From positions 372,001-436,000 of the forward strand of contig NZ_BMMZ01000001.1 of the NCBI RefSeq assembly GCF_014646195.1: 64,000 nucleotides of DNA, given 5' to 3'. Of this stretch, positions 15,441-24,755 are shown in pieces. Positions within the stretch are counted from its first letter, which is position 1. Each line of letters begins with the position of its first letter. Origin of the DNA: Microlunatus endophyticus. Lineage in GTDB: Bacteria > Actinomycetota > Actinomycetes > Propionibacteriales > Propionibacteriaceae. The notes below the pieces were generated by a model. The model was not told the origin of the DNA. It saw nothing but the letters and a program-made list of their open reading frames with translations, and ran no database searches. A program made the translations under genes and the position numbers.

Positions 15441-17085
15441 CCTGCGATTCGGCGTATTCGGCGGCGATCCTGTCACCACCCTGCTTGCGCCACGTGGCGT
15501 ACGCGTCTTGCAGGTGTTTCAGTGGCTTGCGCCCGAAGATCACGTCGAGCCGGGCATCGCTGAGCAGCTTGTTGAGCGTCGCACCCTGGCGACTGTAGGT
15601 ATCGGAGTAGAGGCCGATGGTCGGGTCGAGCACCAGGTCCTTGGTGGCCCGCTGGTGCCAGGCGTACTGGTAGTCGACACCGGCCTTGACCCCGGGCCCG
15701 ATGGTCGTCTGGGAGTCGACGATGTACTGCAGGTCCATGAATTCGGAGTTGCCGCGATCGGTGAGGGTCGGCAACCCGTTGCTGATCGTGTAGTCGATGC
15801 CCTTGACGCCGTACTTGCGCTCCAAGTGTTCCCGCGATCCGATGGGCGCGGCCAGATAGTTCAGGACGTTGAGGAGTTTGCGGGTGCGGTCCTCGCCGAG
15901 TCCGTTCTTGATCACCGTGATGCCCTGGATGCCGGTGCCGGCGAAGTGCCGGGCGTCACCCCCGCCGTCGGCCTTGGGTTCGATGACGAGTCCGAGCTTC
16001 GCGGTCGCCTCCGGGCCGCCGCCCAGCTCGCGGACGAAGAGGTCCCAGCCGGCATAGCCGTCACTGGTCAATGCCAGGCGTCCGCCGTAGAACAGATCGC
16101 GGATCCTGGTGTACTCCAGGGACGACGAGTCGGGATGGAAGAGTCCCTTCTTCACCATCTCCGCGGTCCGGGCCACTGCCTCGGTGCTGGCCTCGTCGGC
16201 GAAGGCGCTGACGAACGTGCCTCCAGAGTCGCTCCAGTTGTTGGGCGCGCCCAACATCATCTGCAGGTGGATGACCATGTTGGTCGGATTGGCGAAGGCC
16301 CAGCACTGGGCCTTCGGGTCGGTGACAGCAGTGAGCAGCTCCAGGAATTCGTCGTAGCTTCCGGGTTGCGGGTTGGCGCCGACCTTCTTGATCAGGTCGA
16401 GCCGGCAGTACATCGCGGTTCCCGACAGTGCCCGCGGTTGCGGCACGGCATAGACGGTGCCGTTGGCAATGGTCGGCTTCCAGGATGCAGTGGGGATGTT
16501 GGCGAGGTAGGGATAGTCCTTGATCTTGTCGCCGCCCAGGTAGGGGCCGAGGTCGGCGAACAGCTTGTCCATCACCCGCGGCTGGTCGGGTGTGGGCAGC
16601 GGAAAGTTGCAGATGTCGGGAAGCTCGTTTCCGGCGATCATGGTCTGGAACTTCGTCTGGTAGTCCCCACTGGGGATGAAGCTGATCTTCAGATCGGCGC
16701 CGATCCGCTGCTGCAACCTGGCGTAGAAGGCATTCCTGCCGGGACCGGGCGGAGCCGGCAGGAAGGTCGTGTACATGATCGAGACCGATCCGAGTCCGGC
16801 TGCGGGTGGCTTGTCGAAGACCGGCCCCGGATCGCTCGGGTAGTCGTAGTAGCCCGGCATCAGCACCTGGTTGCCCGGCAGGTCCGGCTTGACAAGATCA
16901 ACAGGCCGGTAGGCCGGCAGTGTCGCCTTGGCGTTGCGGGTCCCGGTGTTGGTCTTGGCGGTCGGGTCCGAGCAGCCGGCCAGCGAGCTCCCGGCGATCC
17001 CGGCGGCCGCGAGCGCTCCGGCCGAGCCGAGCAGGCGTCGGCGGGTGAAGACGGAATCGGTTCGTGTGGTGACAAAGAACGGCAT
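15427..17085 (-). CDS. Tat-exported ABC solute-binding lipoprotein (LplA-like)
   Basis: The protein has 552 residues. ATG 17085 was chosen because AAGGAAG lies upstream and a Tat/lipoprotein signal follows: FTRRRLLGSAGALAAAGIAG, then the lipobox LAGC. It belongs to the large (about 550 aa) family 1 binding proteins seen with oligosaccharide importers (SFIPSGDYQTKFQTMIAGNE, LPDICNFPLP, GYAGWDLFVRELGGG). It lies 50 nt after an FAD oxidoreductase gene in the same direction. No permease or ATPase genes accompany it, so it must serve permeases encoded elsewhere. Confidence 0.85.
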   Translation of the reverse strand: MPFFVTTRTDSVFTRRRLLGSAGALAAAGIAGSSLAGCSDPTAKTNTGTRNAKATLPAYRPVDLVKPDLPGNQVLMPGYYDYPSDPGPVFDKPPAAGLGSVSIMYTTFLPAPPGPGRNAFYARLQQRIGADLKISFIPSGDYQTKFQTMIAGNELPDICNFPLPTPDQPRVMDKLFADLGPYLGGDKIKDYPYLANIPTASWKPTIANGTVYAVPQPRALSGTAMYCRLDLIKKVGANPQPGSYDEFLELLTAVTDPKAQCWAFANPTNMVIHLQMMLGAPNNWSDSGGTFVSAFADEASTEAVARTAEMVKKGLFHPDSSSLEYTRIRDLFYGGRLALTSDGYAGWDLFVRELGGGPEATAKLGLVIEPKADGGGDARHFAGTGIQGITVIKNGLGEDRTRKLLNVLNYLAAPIGSREHLERKYGVKGIDYTISNGLPTLTDRGNSEFMDLQYIVDSQTTIGPGVKAGVDYQYAWHQRATKDLVLDPTIGLYSDTYSRQGATLNKLLSDARLDVIFGRKPLKHLQDAYATWRKQGGDRIAAEYAESQAAGR

Positions 17086-17135
17086 GGCAGGCACTTCCTT
17101 GTGTCCCGGCAGCGTTGTGTCGGTAGGGATTCTGG

Positions 17136-18779
17136 TCAGCGCCGGGTCGTCCGGATGTCGTCCGGCCAGGCGAGTTGGAAACCGAGCGTCTCGGTCAGCA
17201 GGTGCTGGAAATCCGCCAGCAGGTCCGGGTCGTTGCGCACCGCGCGCGGCGTCCTGCCGGTCCGGATCGAGTAGCCGGCCAGTGCGCCGGCGGCCTCGCC
17301 GATGTTCCATTCGACCGGATGCAGTCGGTAACAGCCGTTGGTGATGTGGGTGGTGCCGATGTTCTTGTTGCCGGCAAGCAGGTTCTCGACCCGGCGGGGG
17401 ATCAGGGCTCCGAGCGGGATCTGGAACGGGTAGTCGGAGACGTCGATGTAGGTGCGCCCCGGACCCAGGCCGGTCGGGCTGCTGCTCGGGTGCAGGTCGA
17501 TCCGGTACGAGCCGACGCCCACCGAGTCGTCGAAGATCGCCGAACCGTCGGGCAGTCCGGCTTTCTCGCGGGCCTGGACGCCGACATGTTCCTCGAGCAC
17601 GGTGAACTCGGCCAGGATCCTGCGTGATTCCCGGATGTAGGGGCGCAGCGCAAGATCATCGGCGCTGCCGAGGAGGTCTCCGCGTGGCCGGAGTCCGCGA
17701 TAGCCGGTGCCGCCGTCGAGACGAGGCGCCTCGGTCTGCATCCAGTAGAGAAACGAGAGGCTCTGCTGTCGCGAGGCTTCCAGGTGGCGGTCGCGGGTCT
17801 CCCCGTCGACACCGAGGATCGGTCCGTCCATGTAGTCGATCTGCGGCCAGTTGACCAGGGTGACGTCGCTCGCGTACCGGCCCGGCTGATGGTGCCGGAC
17901 GGTGAAGATGCGGCGGTAGTGCCAGAAATCGCCGGTCACCGCGCCGCGATAGGAGTCCGGGTCGCTGAAGATCTCCCGATGCCGCCGCTCGAGGGTCTGC
18001 GGGTCCACATCATCCCAGCCGAGCACCGGTCCGGGCCAGAAGTCCGGCTGGTAGTCGCGCCAGTAGTCGTACGTTTCCGGCCGGTCGATGGTGAGATCGG
18101 CGTCCGGGTCGTAGTCGAGGGCGAAGCACCAGGTGAAGGACTGTTGATCAAGGGGTTCAGCCGTTTCGGAGGCGTGCAGTTCCCCGGTCTGGTCCTGGCT
18201 CTCGGAGCCGATCACGTGCTCGACCTGTGCCAGGTCGAGGAGGTCGCCCAGCTCGGTGGCGTCGATCACGTACGGCGCGGTGACGACCAGGTGCCCACCG
18301 GAACGCTCGTCGGCGAATTCGACTGCGGTGATGTGGTCGCCGTCGGTCAGGGCCGACCGAGGGAGGTGCTCGGTCAGCACGACGAGCTGCCCGCCGGCGC
18401 GGTAGGGCGCCAGCAGTTCGTCGATCGCCGCGACAGCGACACGGGGCTCGTGACAAAGCTTGCTGACGCCGCCGCGACCGGGATTGAGCAGGGAGTCGGC
18501 TGCGGCCTCGGCGGTGAGCGGATAGTTGCGCACGTAGTAGCCGCGGATCCGGTCGCGGAGGTCGCGATAGCTCGCGGTCGCTCCCTGCTCGGCGATCCAC
18601 GGATGCTCGTCGGGCGGAACGGCCTGGGAGGTGAGCTGTCCGCCGAGCCAGCTCGACTCCTCGGTCAGCACGACCCGGCAATCGGTGCGCACTGCCGCAA
18701 GAGCGGCGGCGATCCCGCCGAGCCCGCCGCCGACCACGAGCACATCCGCCTGTCGTTCCCTGGGTGACAACTTCGACAC
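17136..18779 (-). CDS. FAD-dependent oxidoreductase (FAD_oxidored family)
   Basis: The protein has 547 residues. The N-terminal dinucleotide-binding motif ADVLVVGGGLGGIAAALAAV is followed by the glutamate that binds the ribose (VVLTEESSWLGGQL). The GGQL segment and the later YVIDATELGDLL are typical of PF12831 flavoproteins found in sugar-catabolic loci. GTG 18779 has AGGAG 6 nt upstream. It is divergent from a LacI regulator across a 106-nt region with operator-like repeats and is followed by a binding lipoprotein. Together they look like a LacI-controlled carbohydrate unit with an unknown substrate. Confidence 0.82.
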   Translation of the reverse strand: MSKLSPRERQADVLVVGGGLGGIAAALAAVRTDCRVVLTEESSWLGGQLTSQAVPPDEHPWIAEQGATASYRDLRDRIRGYYVRNYPLTAEAAADSLLNPGRGGVSKLCHEPRVAVAAIDELLAPYRAGGQLVVLTEHLPRSALTDGDHITAVEFADERSGGHLVVTAPYVIDATELGDLLDLAQVEHVIGSESQDQTGELHASETAEPLDQQSFTWCFALDYDPDADLTIDRPETYDYWRDYQPDFWPGPVLGWDDVDPQTLERRHREIFSDPDSYRGAVTGDFWHYRRIFTVRHHQPGRYASDVTLVNWPQIDYMDGPILGVDGETRDRHLEASRQQSLSFLYWMQTEAPRLDGGTGYRGLRPRGDLLGSADDLALRPYIRESRRILAEFTVLEEHVGVQAREKAGLPDGSAIFDDSVGVGSYRIDLHPSSSPTGLGPGRTYIDVSDYPFQIPLGALIPRRVENLLAGNKNIGTTHITNGCYRLHPVEWNIGEAAGALAGYSIRTGRTPRAVRNDPDLLADFQHLLTETLGFQLAWPDDIRTTRR

Positions 18780-18792
18780 GCCAACTCCTGAT

Positions 18793-18816
18793 AAAGCGCT
18801 TCGGGTAATGCGCTCA
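18793..18816. promoter_or_regulatory. Two LacI-type operator half-palindromes
   Basis: AAAGCGCTT (18793-18801) is a symmetric GCGC-centred site of the kind bound by LacI-family proteins. A second related site, TAATGCGCTCAA, follows at 18806-18816. Both lie between the divergent FAD-oxidoreductase and lacI genes and would let the regulator control both. This is inferred from position and symmetry. Confidence 0.55.
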
Positions 18817-18846
18817 AGTTAGCCAGGGCAGTACGCTGCGTCAAGA

Positions 18847-18866
18847 GCCCTGAGCCTGTCGACGGG
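18847..18866 (+). repeat. Short intergenic repeat, copy 2
   Basis: GCCCTGAGCCTGTCGACGGG matches copy 1 at 12141-12160 in the same orientation at 16 of 20 positions. It lies immediately before the lacI ribosome-binding site and so sits in its 5' untranslated region. Confidence 0.5.
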
Positions 18867-18885
18867 CAGGATCAGGAGGAAGTCG

Positions 18886-19968
18886 TTGGCCAGACGCCGT
18901 ACGGACGTCCGCCGGGTCTCCCAGGCCGATGTCGCGCGCCGCGCCGAGGTGTCGACCGGAATCGTCTCGTCGGTGATCAACGGACGGGACTACGGCTCGA
19001 TCCGGGTCAGTGACGCGACCAAGGAGCGGGTCTGGGCGGCCGTGCGTGAGCTCGGCTACGTGCCCAACCTGGCTGCCCGCAACCTCGCCCGGGGCAGTAA
19101 CCGGCTGGTCGGTGTCTTCACCTATCAACCGGTTTTTCCCTACGAGAGCAGGGATTTCTACCACGACTTCCTGATCGGCGTCGAGGAGGCGGCCGAGCAG
19201 CACGACTACAACCTGCTGATGATCACCGCAGCCAAAGACGATCAGGGTCGGCGATCGGTCTACGCCGGTGGTGTCAACAACCTGCAACTGGCCGACGGTG
19301 CCGTGCTGGTGGGCAGCGGCGAGGATGTCGACGAGCTCACCCGGATGACCCAGGAGGGTTTCCCCTTCGTCTACATCGGCCAGCGGCGGCCGGCCGGCGT
19401 CGACATCTCGTACGTGGCAGCCGACTACCGCGACGGCACCCGGGCTATCGTGCAGCGGCTGTACGACCTCGGTCACCGTCGGATCGCGATGCTGCAGGAC
19501 CCCGGCACCGGGGAGCCGGTGCCGTCCCGCCGGCCGGGGTTCGCCGACGGCTGCGTCGAGCTCGGGATCGCCGCTGAGTGCCCGCAGTTCACGATGAGTG
19601 CCGACCGCAATCCGGACCCGGGCGTGCGGGTGATGGAGTCGATCGAACGACTGGTCGATGAACTGCGCTCGGGTGGCGTGACGGCGCTGGTGATCGAGCA
19701 GGATTCGACGGCGGCACAGGTCAGCGATGTCGTGGCTCGGCTGGGAGTGAAGGTGCCCGGCGACCTGTCACTGGTCTCGCTGTCGGTGCCACCGTTGGTA
19801 CCGGCGTCGGGTGTGGCCCGACTGCAGATCCCGCGCCGCGAAATGGGCCGAAGGGCGGTCGAGATGCTGATGCAACTGCTGCAACCGGACACCACCGGGC
19901 CGGTCCGGGTGACCCTGGAGTGCGGACTCGACGAGGGGACGACCCTCGGGCCGCCGGACCCGGCATGA
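18886..19968 (+). CDS. LacI-family transcriptional regulator, TTG start
   Basis: The protein has 360 residues. TTG 18886 is supported by AGGAGGA 5 nt upstream and by the helix-turn-helix beginning soon after (SQADVARRAEVSTGIVSSVI, then NGRDYGSIRVSDATKERVW). The hinge-helix segment YVPNLAARNLARGSNRLVGV follows, then a periplasmic-binding-like effector domain. It is divergent from the FAD-oxidoreductase gene and probably represses it and itself through the GCGC-centred sites. The effector sugar is not known. Confidence 0.88.
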   Translation: MARRRTDVRRVSQADVARRAEVSTGIVSSVINGRDYGSIRVSDATKERVWAAVRELGYVPNLAARNLARGSNRLVGVFTYQPVFPYESRDFYHDFLIGVEEAAEQHDYNLLMITAAKDDQGRRSVYAGGVNNLQLADGAVLVGSGEDVDELTRMTQEGFPFVYIGQRRPAGVDISYVAADYRDGTRAIVQRLYDLGHRRIAMLQDPGTGEPVPSRRPGFADGCVELGIAAECPQFTMSADRNPDPGVRVMESIERLVDELRSGGVTALVIEQDSTAAQVSDVVARLGVKVPGDLSLVSLSVPPLVPASGVARLQIPRREMGRRAVEMLMQLLQPDTTGPVRVTLECGLDEGTTLGPPDPA

Positions 19969-19984
19969 GGATCCGGCATGGCGA

Positions 19985-19990
19985 TAAGGT
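19985..19990 (+). promoter_or_regulatory. -10 hexamer TAAGGT for the nucleotidyltransferase (leaderless)
   Basis: TAAGGT fits TANNNT and ends 7 nt before GTG 19998, so the transcript would start at or next to the start codon. This is the main reason for preferring GTG 19998 over ATG 19965. Confidence 0.45.
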
Positions 19991-19997
19991 CAACCGG

Positions 19998-20828
19998 GTG
20001 ACGATCACCGCACAGCAAGCTCTGGCGCCGCTCCCGGATCCGTACCACCGGCTGTACCAGCGGGTGCTCGCCGTGTGCCAACCCGACGAGCGGATCCGCG
20101 GCCTCTGGCTGTCGGGATCGCTGGCCAGGGGGACTGCGGACCCCGGATCCGATCTTGATCTGCTGTTCGCGCTGGCCGACGATTCCTATGATCAATTCAT
20201 CGCCGGCTGGCGTGATTGGCTCGATGCGCTGACGTCGACCCTGTTGGTGAAACAACCGCCGGGGCGGATCTTGATCTTCACCGCGTTGACGCCAGAGCTG
20301 TGCCGGATGGACGGGGTCTTCGAGAAGGTCGGGCACCTGCCCGAATCGCCGTTTCGGACCCGGATCACAGTCATCGACAGGGACGGTCTGGATGCACAGA
20401 TCCCGGCGCCCGTCGACGGACCCGGGCCGGACGTGGACAAGATCGCCGGACTGCTGGCGGAGTTCTGGCGGGTGCAGGCGATCTCCGCGCCCATGATCAA
20501 CGGACGCAAGGACCTGCTCGCCGCTCGGTCCGGGATCGACCTGTCGATCCAGATGCTCTACGAGTTGTTCGTCGAGACGAACCAGCCGCTGCCGCCGATG
20601 GGGGTCAAGCAGTTCAATGCCCGGCTGACAGCCGCTCAGCGCGCCCTGCTGGAGTCCTTCCCGCCGTACGGTGCCGATGTCAGGAGCCTGACCATTGCCG
20701 GCCGTGCGGTGGTGGACGCGATGCAGACCCATGGCCGGGCAGCGTCCGAACGGGTCGGGGCGGTCTACCCCGAAGAACTGGCAACCGCCGTCCGGGCCGA
20801 GTTGGAGCGCAGACTGCCGATCGAATGA
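19998..20828 (+). CDS. Nucleotidyltransferase-domain protein
   Basis: The protein is 276 residues from GTG 19998, or 287 from ATG 19965, which overlaps the lacI stop. The motif IRGLWLSGSLARGTADPGSD followed by LDLLFALAD is the pol-beta nucleotidyltransferase signature G-S-x(n)-D-x-D, with the metal aspartates in DPGSDLDL. The C-terminal half is helical (RVQAISAPMINGRKDLLAAR) and resembles four-helix additions in aminoglycoside- or substrate-adenylylating enzymes. The target is unknown. It is convergent with the peptide deformylase gene, with 12 nt between stops. Confidence 0.8.
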   Translation: MTITAQQALAPLPDPYHRLYQRVLAVCQPDERIRGLWLSGSLARGTADPGSDLDLLFALADDSYDQFIAGWRDWLDALTSTLLVKQPPGRILIFTALTPELCRMDGVFEKVGHLPESPFRTRITVIDRDGLDAQIPAPVDGPGPDVDKIAGLLAEFWRVQAISAPMINGRKDLLAARSGIDLSIQMLYELFVETNQPLPPMGVKQFNARLTAAQRALLESFPPYGADVRSLTIAGRAVVDAMQTHGRAASERVGAVYPEELATAVRAELERRLPIE

Positions 20829-20840
20829 TCCGTGATCGGT

Positions 20841-21416
20841 TCAGCGGATCTGGGAGACCGGCCAGTCGTCGGGATACTGGTGGGCGCTCCGATCGGCTGC
20901 ACGCTGGAGTTCCTTGCGTCGGCGGGCCGGAAGTCGGTCGCCGAAGACCATCCCGTTGATGTGATCGGTCTCGTGCTGCAGGCAACGGCCCAGCACGCCG
21001 CCGGCGGTGATCGTGATCGGCTCGCCGTACTGGTCCTGACCGGTGCAGGTGGCCGTGTCCGGACGGGCCAGCTCGATATTGGCTCCGGGGAGGGAGAGAC
21101 AGCCCTCGTCCCAGGTCACCAGCCTCCGGTCGCTGCCTTCGGGAAGGGTGATCCGCGGATTGCAGATCACCCCGGTCCGCCGGGTCCAGTTCTCGTCCGG
21201 ACAGTCGTAGACGAATACGGCCAGGTCGACGCCGACCTGCTGGGCGGCCAGTCCGGCACCGTGAGCGGCGGCGTTGCTGGCAAACATGTCGGCGAGCAGT
21301 TGCTGGAGTTCCGGGCCGAAATCGGTCACCGACACCGCCCGGTTGTGCAGGATCGGCGCACCCCAGCGGACGATGGTGCGTACGATCCCCAGACGCATCA
21401 ACTCGGCGACAGGCAT
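20841..21416 (-). CDS. def: Peptide deformylase
   Basis: The protein has 191 residues. ATG 21416 was chosen for its GGAGGG ribosome site. It removes the formyl group from nascent protein N-termini. All three motifs are present: GAGLAAQQVG (motif 1), WDEGCLSLPGANIEL (motif 2, with the metal-binding Cys), and LQHETDHINGMVFGDRL (motif 3, HExDH with two His ligands and the catalytic Glu). The sequence is complete and should be active. The gene lies alone, convergent with the nucleotidyltransferase and divergent from a kinase-fold gene. Confidence 0.95.
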   Translation of the reverse strand: MPVAELMRLGIVRTIVRWGAPILHNRAVSVTDFGPELQQLLADMFASNAAAHGAGLAAQQVGVDLAVFVYDCPDENWTRRTGVICNPRITLPEGSDRRLVTWDEGCLSLPGANIELARPDTATCTGQDQYGEPITITAGGVLGRCLQHETDHINGMVFGDRLPARRRKELQRAADRSAHQYPDDWPVSQIR

Positions 21417-21494
21417 GTTCCCTCCAGCTAACGGCTGGACCAAGCTTGATCCATCACTGGCGTCCGGACAACTCCCGGTGCAGGATGGTCGCTT

Positions 21495-22622
21495 GTGTCT
21501 CTTCCCACCGACGTTCTGCGCGCCGTTCGCTACGTGTACGGCGCGGCCGCGGAGGTCACCGGCGTCGAGTGGCCTGGCGACTGGCAGGTCGCTCGGCTGA
21601 CGGTCCGCCACGCGGCCGGGCGAACGACTCTGGTCGCCAAGTGGTTGCGATCCAACGCCATGGGATGGCGTACGGACCCGCAGCAGATGCTGGCGGAGGC
21701 CGAAGGGCTCCGGTTCGTGGCCGGGCTCGCGCAGGAGCTGGTCCCCGCTGTGATCGCAGCAAACTGGGATCCAGGGTCCGGTGGCGTGGTATTGCTGGAG
21801 GATCTTGCACCGCGCGAGCCGTTGGACGCGGTCATCCGGCGTCGGGGTGCATCCGCGACCGAGGGTGGCCGTCGCTCGTTCGCCCGGGCGATGGGGCGGC
21901 TGGCTGCCGTAACGGCGGGCAGGGATCGGCGGTTCCCGGGCGGAGCGATCGACCCCGCCCTGGCGCGGCGCAAGCGACTCGGTCTCCTCGGACCCCCGTG
22001 GGAGGAGCAGCGACACCTTCTCGAACGCTTCGGCGTACGGATCCCGCAGGCGGCGGAGCAGGAGGTTGACAAGCTGCAGGGGCTACTGGCTGAGCCAGGT
22101 CCGTTCCTGGCTCTGTCCAACGGGGATCTGGTGACGAACAACTTCATGATCGACGTCGACGACCCCGATGATCACGGTCGGCTGATCGATTTCGAGTTCG
22201 TCAAATTCGATCATGCGCTGGCCCATGCTGCGATCTTCTTCGTTCCCGGCCCGCGCTGGATGGTGGTCAACGATCCGATCGGTGACCGATTGGAGCAGGA
22301 CTTCCGCGCTGCGTTGGTCGCCGGGATCCCCGAGGCGGCCGACGACGGCCCGTACGATCTCGGAGTCTCGGCCGGCTGCATCGCGACGGGATTCGAGCGC
22401 TGCGGCAATCTCACAGTGATGGATCGGCGCCCGCCCGGGCATCCGAGTCGGGTCCAACGGATCGCAACCGTCGAGGCGGCAGCGGCGCAGGCTGAGCGCC
22501 GTGGCCTGTGGAGTGCATTGAGCGGCGTTCTGCGTGATCTCGCCGGGAGACTCCGGCACCGCTGGGCGGACGCGGATGTCGATCTTGCCGTCCTCGCGCC
22601 TTACACGCCGCGGCCGGAGTAG
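21495..22622 (+). CDS. Aminoglycoside-phosphotransferase-fold protein
   Basis: The protein is 375 residues from GTG 21495. It shows the APH/choline-kinase layout: an N-lobe with a VAKWLR lysine, GGVVLLEDLAPREPLDAVI (hinge region), the catalytic-loop equivalent FLALSNGDLVTNNFMID, and the metal-binding aspartate in RLIDFEFVKFDHAL. The catalytic motif reads N-G-D rather than the usual H-G/N-D, so the first position is substituted while Asp and Asn remain. The substrate is unknown. It is divergent from def. Confidence 0.7.
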   Translation: MSLPTDVLRAVRYVYGAAAEVTGVEWPGDWQVARLTVRHAAGRTTLVAKWLRSNAMGWRTDPQQMLAEAEGLRFVAGLAQELVPAVIAANWDPGSGGVVLLEDLAPREPLDAVIRRRGASATEGGRRSFARAMGRLAAVTAGRDRRFPGGAIDPALARRKRLGLLGPPWEEQRHLLERFGVRIPQAAEQEVDKLQGLLAEPGPFLALSNGDLVTNNFMIDVDDPDDHGRLIDFEFVKFDHALAHAAIFFVPGPRWMVVNDPIGDRLEQDFRAALVAGIPEAADDGPYDLGVSAGCIATGFERCGNLTVMDRRPPGHPSRVQRIATVEAAAAQAERRGLWSALSGVLRDLAGRLRHRWADADVDLAVLAPYTPRPE

Positions 22623-22709
22623 CTGGGCGCGCTCTCAGGCAGCTGATCGCCGACTGACACAGCCAGGCAATACGGTGAGGGCGTCCGTCCGCCGACCCAG
22701 GAGCGTGCC

Positions 22710-24059
22710 GTGCCCAATCTCGACTCACGAACCGATCTGGAGCGGGTCGCCGCGACCTCGTTGCCGTCCGACGGGCTCGATCCGCGTGATGCCTACATGG
22801 CCGTGCACGACGAGATGATGCTCGACGGCAACGCCCGGATGAATCTCGCCACCTTCGTCACGACCTGGATGGAGCCGGAGGCGGGTGCGCTGATGTCCGA
22901 GGCGTTCGACAAGAACTCCATCGACCATGACGAATACCCGTCGACCTCGCGGATCGACTCGCGACTGTCCTGCATGGTCGCCGATCTCTTCCACGCGCCG
23001 GGGATCGATCCGCAGAATCCGGACTCGGCGACCGGGGTGAGCACGATCGGCTCCTCGGAGGCGGTGATGCTCTGCGGGCTGGCGATGAAGTGGCGCTGGC
23101 GCCAGGCACGGCAGGCGGCCGGAAAGCCGGCGGACCGTCCGGTGCTGGTGCTGGGCAGCAACGTCCAGGTGGTCTGGGAGAAGTTCTGCCGCTACTTCGA
23201 CGTCGAGCCGCGCTACCTGCCGGTCGAGCCCGGCCGGTACGTGATCACTCCCGACCAGGTGCGGGAGTCGGTCGACGAGAACACCATCGGCGTCGTCGCG
23301 ATTCTCGGCACCACCTTCACCGGCGAGTACGAGGACGTGGCCGGGGTCGTACGAGCGCTGGACGAAGTGGCTGCCGCCGGCGGCCCGGACGTCGGTGTGC
23401 ACGTCGATGCCGCATCCGGCGGCTTCGTGGCACCGTTCCTGGATCCCGACCTGGTGTGGGACTTCCGGCTGCCGCGGGTGAAGTCGATCAACGTCTCCGG
23501 CCACAAGTACGGCTTGACCTATCCCGGCATCGGATTCGCCGTCTGGCGGGAGCGCGCGGACCTGCCGGAGGAGTTGATCTTCCACGTGAACTATCTCGGC
23601 GGCGATATGCCCACCTTCACGCTGAACTTCTCCCGGCCCGGCAATCAGATCGTCGGCCAGTACTACAACTTCCTGCGACTGGGCAGGTCGGGCTATCGCC
23701 GGGTGATGGCGGACCTGCGCACCGAGGCGACCTGGCTGGCGGACTTCATCCGCAACCGGTTGCCGGACTACCAGTTGGTCAGTGACGGGTCGGCGCTGCC
23801 GGTCCTCTCGCTGACCCTGGCCGACCCGACCCGGTTCACCGTCTTCGACGTCTCCCACGAGCTACGCTCCTACGGCTGGCAGGTGCCGGCCTACACGATG
23901 CCCGCGAACGCCGAACAGGTCGCGGTGTTGCGGATCGTGCTGCGACACGGCTTCACCGCGGACCTGACCCGTCGGTTCGCCGAGGACCTGGCCTCCGTCA
24001 CCGCCCGGTTGCAGCAGCACGGCTCGGTCGGCTCGTCGGCGCAGCACTTCGCGCACTGA
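22710..24059 (+). CDS. gadB: Glutamate decarboxylase
   Basis: The protein is 449 residues from GTG 22710, with CAGGAG 6 nt upstream. This PLP enzyme converts glutamate to GABA and consumes a proton. Hallmarks in order: YMAVHDEMMLDGNARMNLAT, the NSIDHDEYP substrate segment, GSSEAVMLCGLAMKWRWR, HVDAASGGFVAPF, and NVSGHKYGLTYPG with the cofactor lysine at 266. No GABA antiporter (gadC) is adjacent, so a complete acid-resistance pair is not encoded here. TACGGT at 22671-22676 is a possible -10. Confidence 0.95.
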   Translation: MPNLDSRTDLERVAATSLPSDGLDPRDAYMAVHDEMMLDGNARMNLATFVTTWMEPEAGALMSEAFDKNSIDHDEYPSTSRIDSRLSCMVADLFHAPGIDPQNPDSATGVSTIGSSEAVMLCGLAMKWRWRQARQAAGKPADRPVLVLGSNVQVVWEKFCRYFDVEPRYLPVEPGRYVITPDQVRESVDENTIGVVAILGTTFTGEYEDVAGVVRALDEVAAAGGPDVGVHVDAASGGFVAPFLDPDLVWDFRLPRVKSINVSGHKYGLTYPGIGFAVWRERADLPEELIFHVNYLGGDMPTFTLNFSRPGNQIVGQYYNFLRLGRSGYRRVMADLRTEATWLADFIRNRLPDYQLVSDGSALPVLSLTLADPTRFTVFDVSHELRSYGWQVPAYTMPANAEQVAVLRIVLRHGFTADLTRRFAEDLASVTARLQQHGSVGSSAQHFAH

Positions 24060-24089
24060 CGCGGCGCCGGACCAGCGGATGATCTGAGG

Positions 24090-24130
24090 TTGATCACCCG
24101 AAGTTGATCACCCGAAGTTGATCAATCGAG
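24090..24130 (+). repeat. 14-nt tandem repeat next to a stop codon
   Basis: TTGATCACCCGAAG occurs at 24090-24103 and again at 24104-24117. A third, diverged unit (TTGATCAATCGAG) reaches 24130, overlapping the last codons of the leftward membrane-protein gene. It lies between convergent genes. Slippage expansion is the simplest origin. Confidence 0.7.
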
Positions 24131-24676
24131 CGATACCGGATCCGGAGCCGTCGACTGCTCGGCCCGGTGGGAGATCCACAGGCCGACGATGCCGCCCTCC
24201 AGGACGAACAGCATGCTCGGGAAGGTGACGAACCGCAGCTCGACGGCCAGATGCTGGCTGAAGCCGCGCGAGTCGAGCAGGAGATGGACCAGGACCGCGA
24301 GCACGAAGTTGAGCAGGATGCCGACCACCCAGGACAACAACGGGGACTTGCTGCCCCACATCGCCCGCTGGATGCTGCCGTTGATCGCGCCCAGCGCTGC
24401 TCCGAAGATCACCGCGGTCACGGTCCCGTACACGGTGAAGGCGAGCAGGTAGCTCACCCAGCGGGCGGTCTGGGGGAGCAGGGAGGTGTCGGTGCTGCCG
24501 GAATTGGTGACCGCGAGGCCGAAGAGGATCGAGCACAGGATGTAGAGCAGCGAACCCCCGAACCCGGCGCCCGCGCCGGCGGCGGCACCGGTCCGGATCA
24601 TGCCGTCGGGTGGTGTCGGCGCCGGCCGGTTCCTGAGCTCCTCGGCGACGACACGAACATGGGGTTGGGCGCGCAT
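24122..24676 (-). CDS. Four-segment membrane protein, unknown function
   Basis: The protein is 184 residues from ATG 24676, with GGAGAGG 6 nt upstream. After a short hydrophilic N-terminus (RAQPHVRVVAEELRNR), four hydrophobic stretches follow: GSLLYILCSILFGLAV, WVSYLLAFTVYGTVTAVIFG, LLSWVVGILLNFVLAVLVHL and FPSMLFVLEGGIVGLWI. I recognise no family motif. The last codons overlap a 14-nt tandem repeat. It is convergent with gadB and divergent from an MFS gene. Confidence 0.65.
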   Translation of the reverse strand: MRAQPHVRVVAEELRNRPAPTPPDGMIRTGAAAGAGAGFGGSLLYILCSILFGLAVTNSGSTDTSLLPQTARWVSYLLAFTVYGTVTAVIFGAALGAINGSIQRAMWGSKSPLLSWVVGILLNFVLAVLVHLLLDSRGFSQHLAVELRFVTFPSMLFVLEGGIVGLWISHRAEQSTAPDPVSLD

Positions 24677-24755
24677 GACTGACCTCTCCAACGGATTCCT
24701 TCGCCTCAACTGTCGTCTCCGGGCGGCTATCGCGGCGACTCGTTCACAGGTTCGA

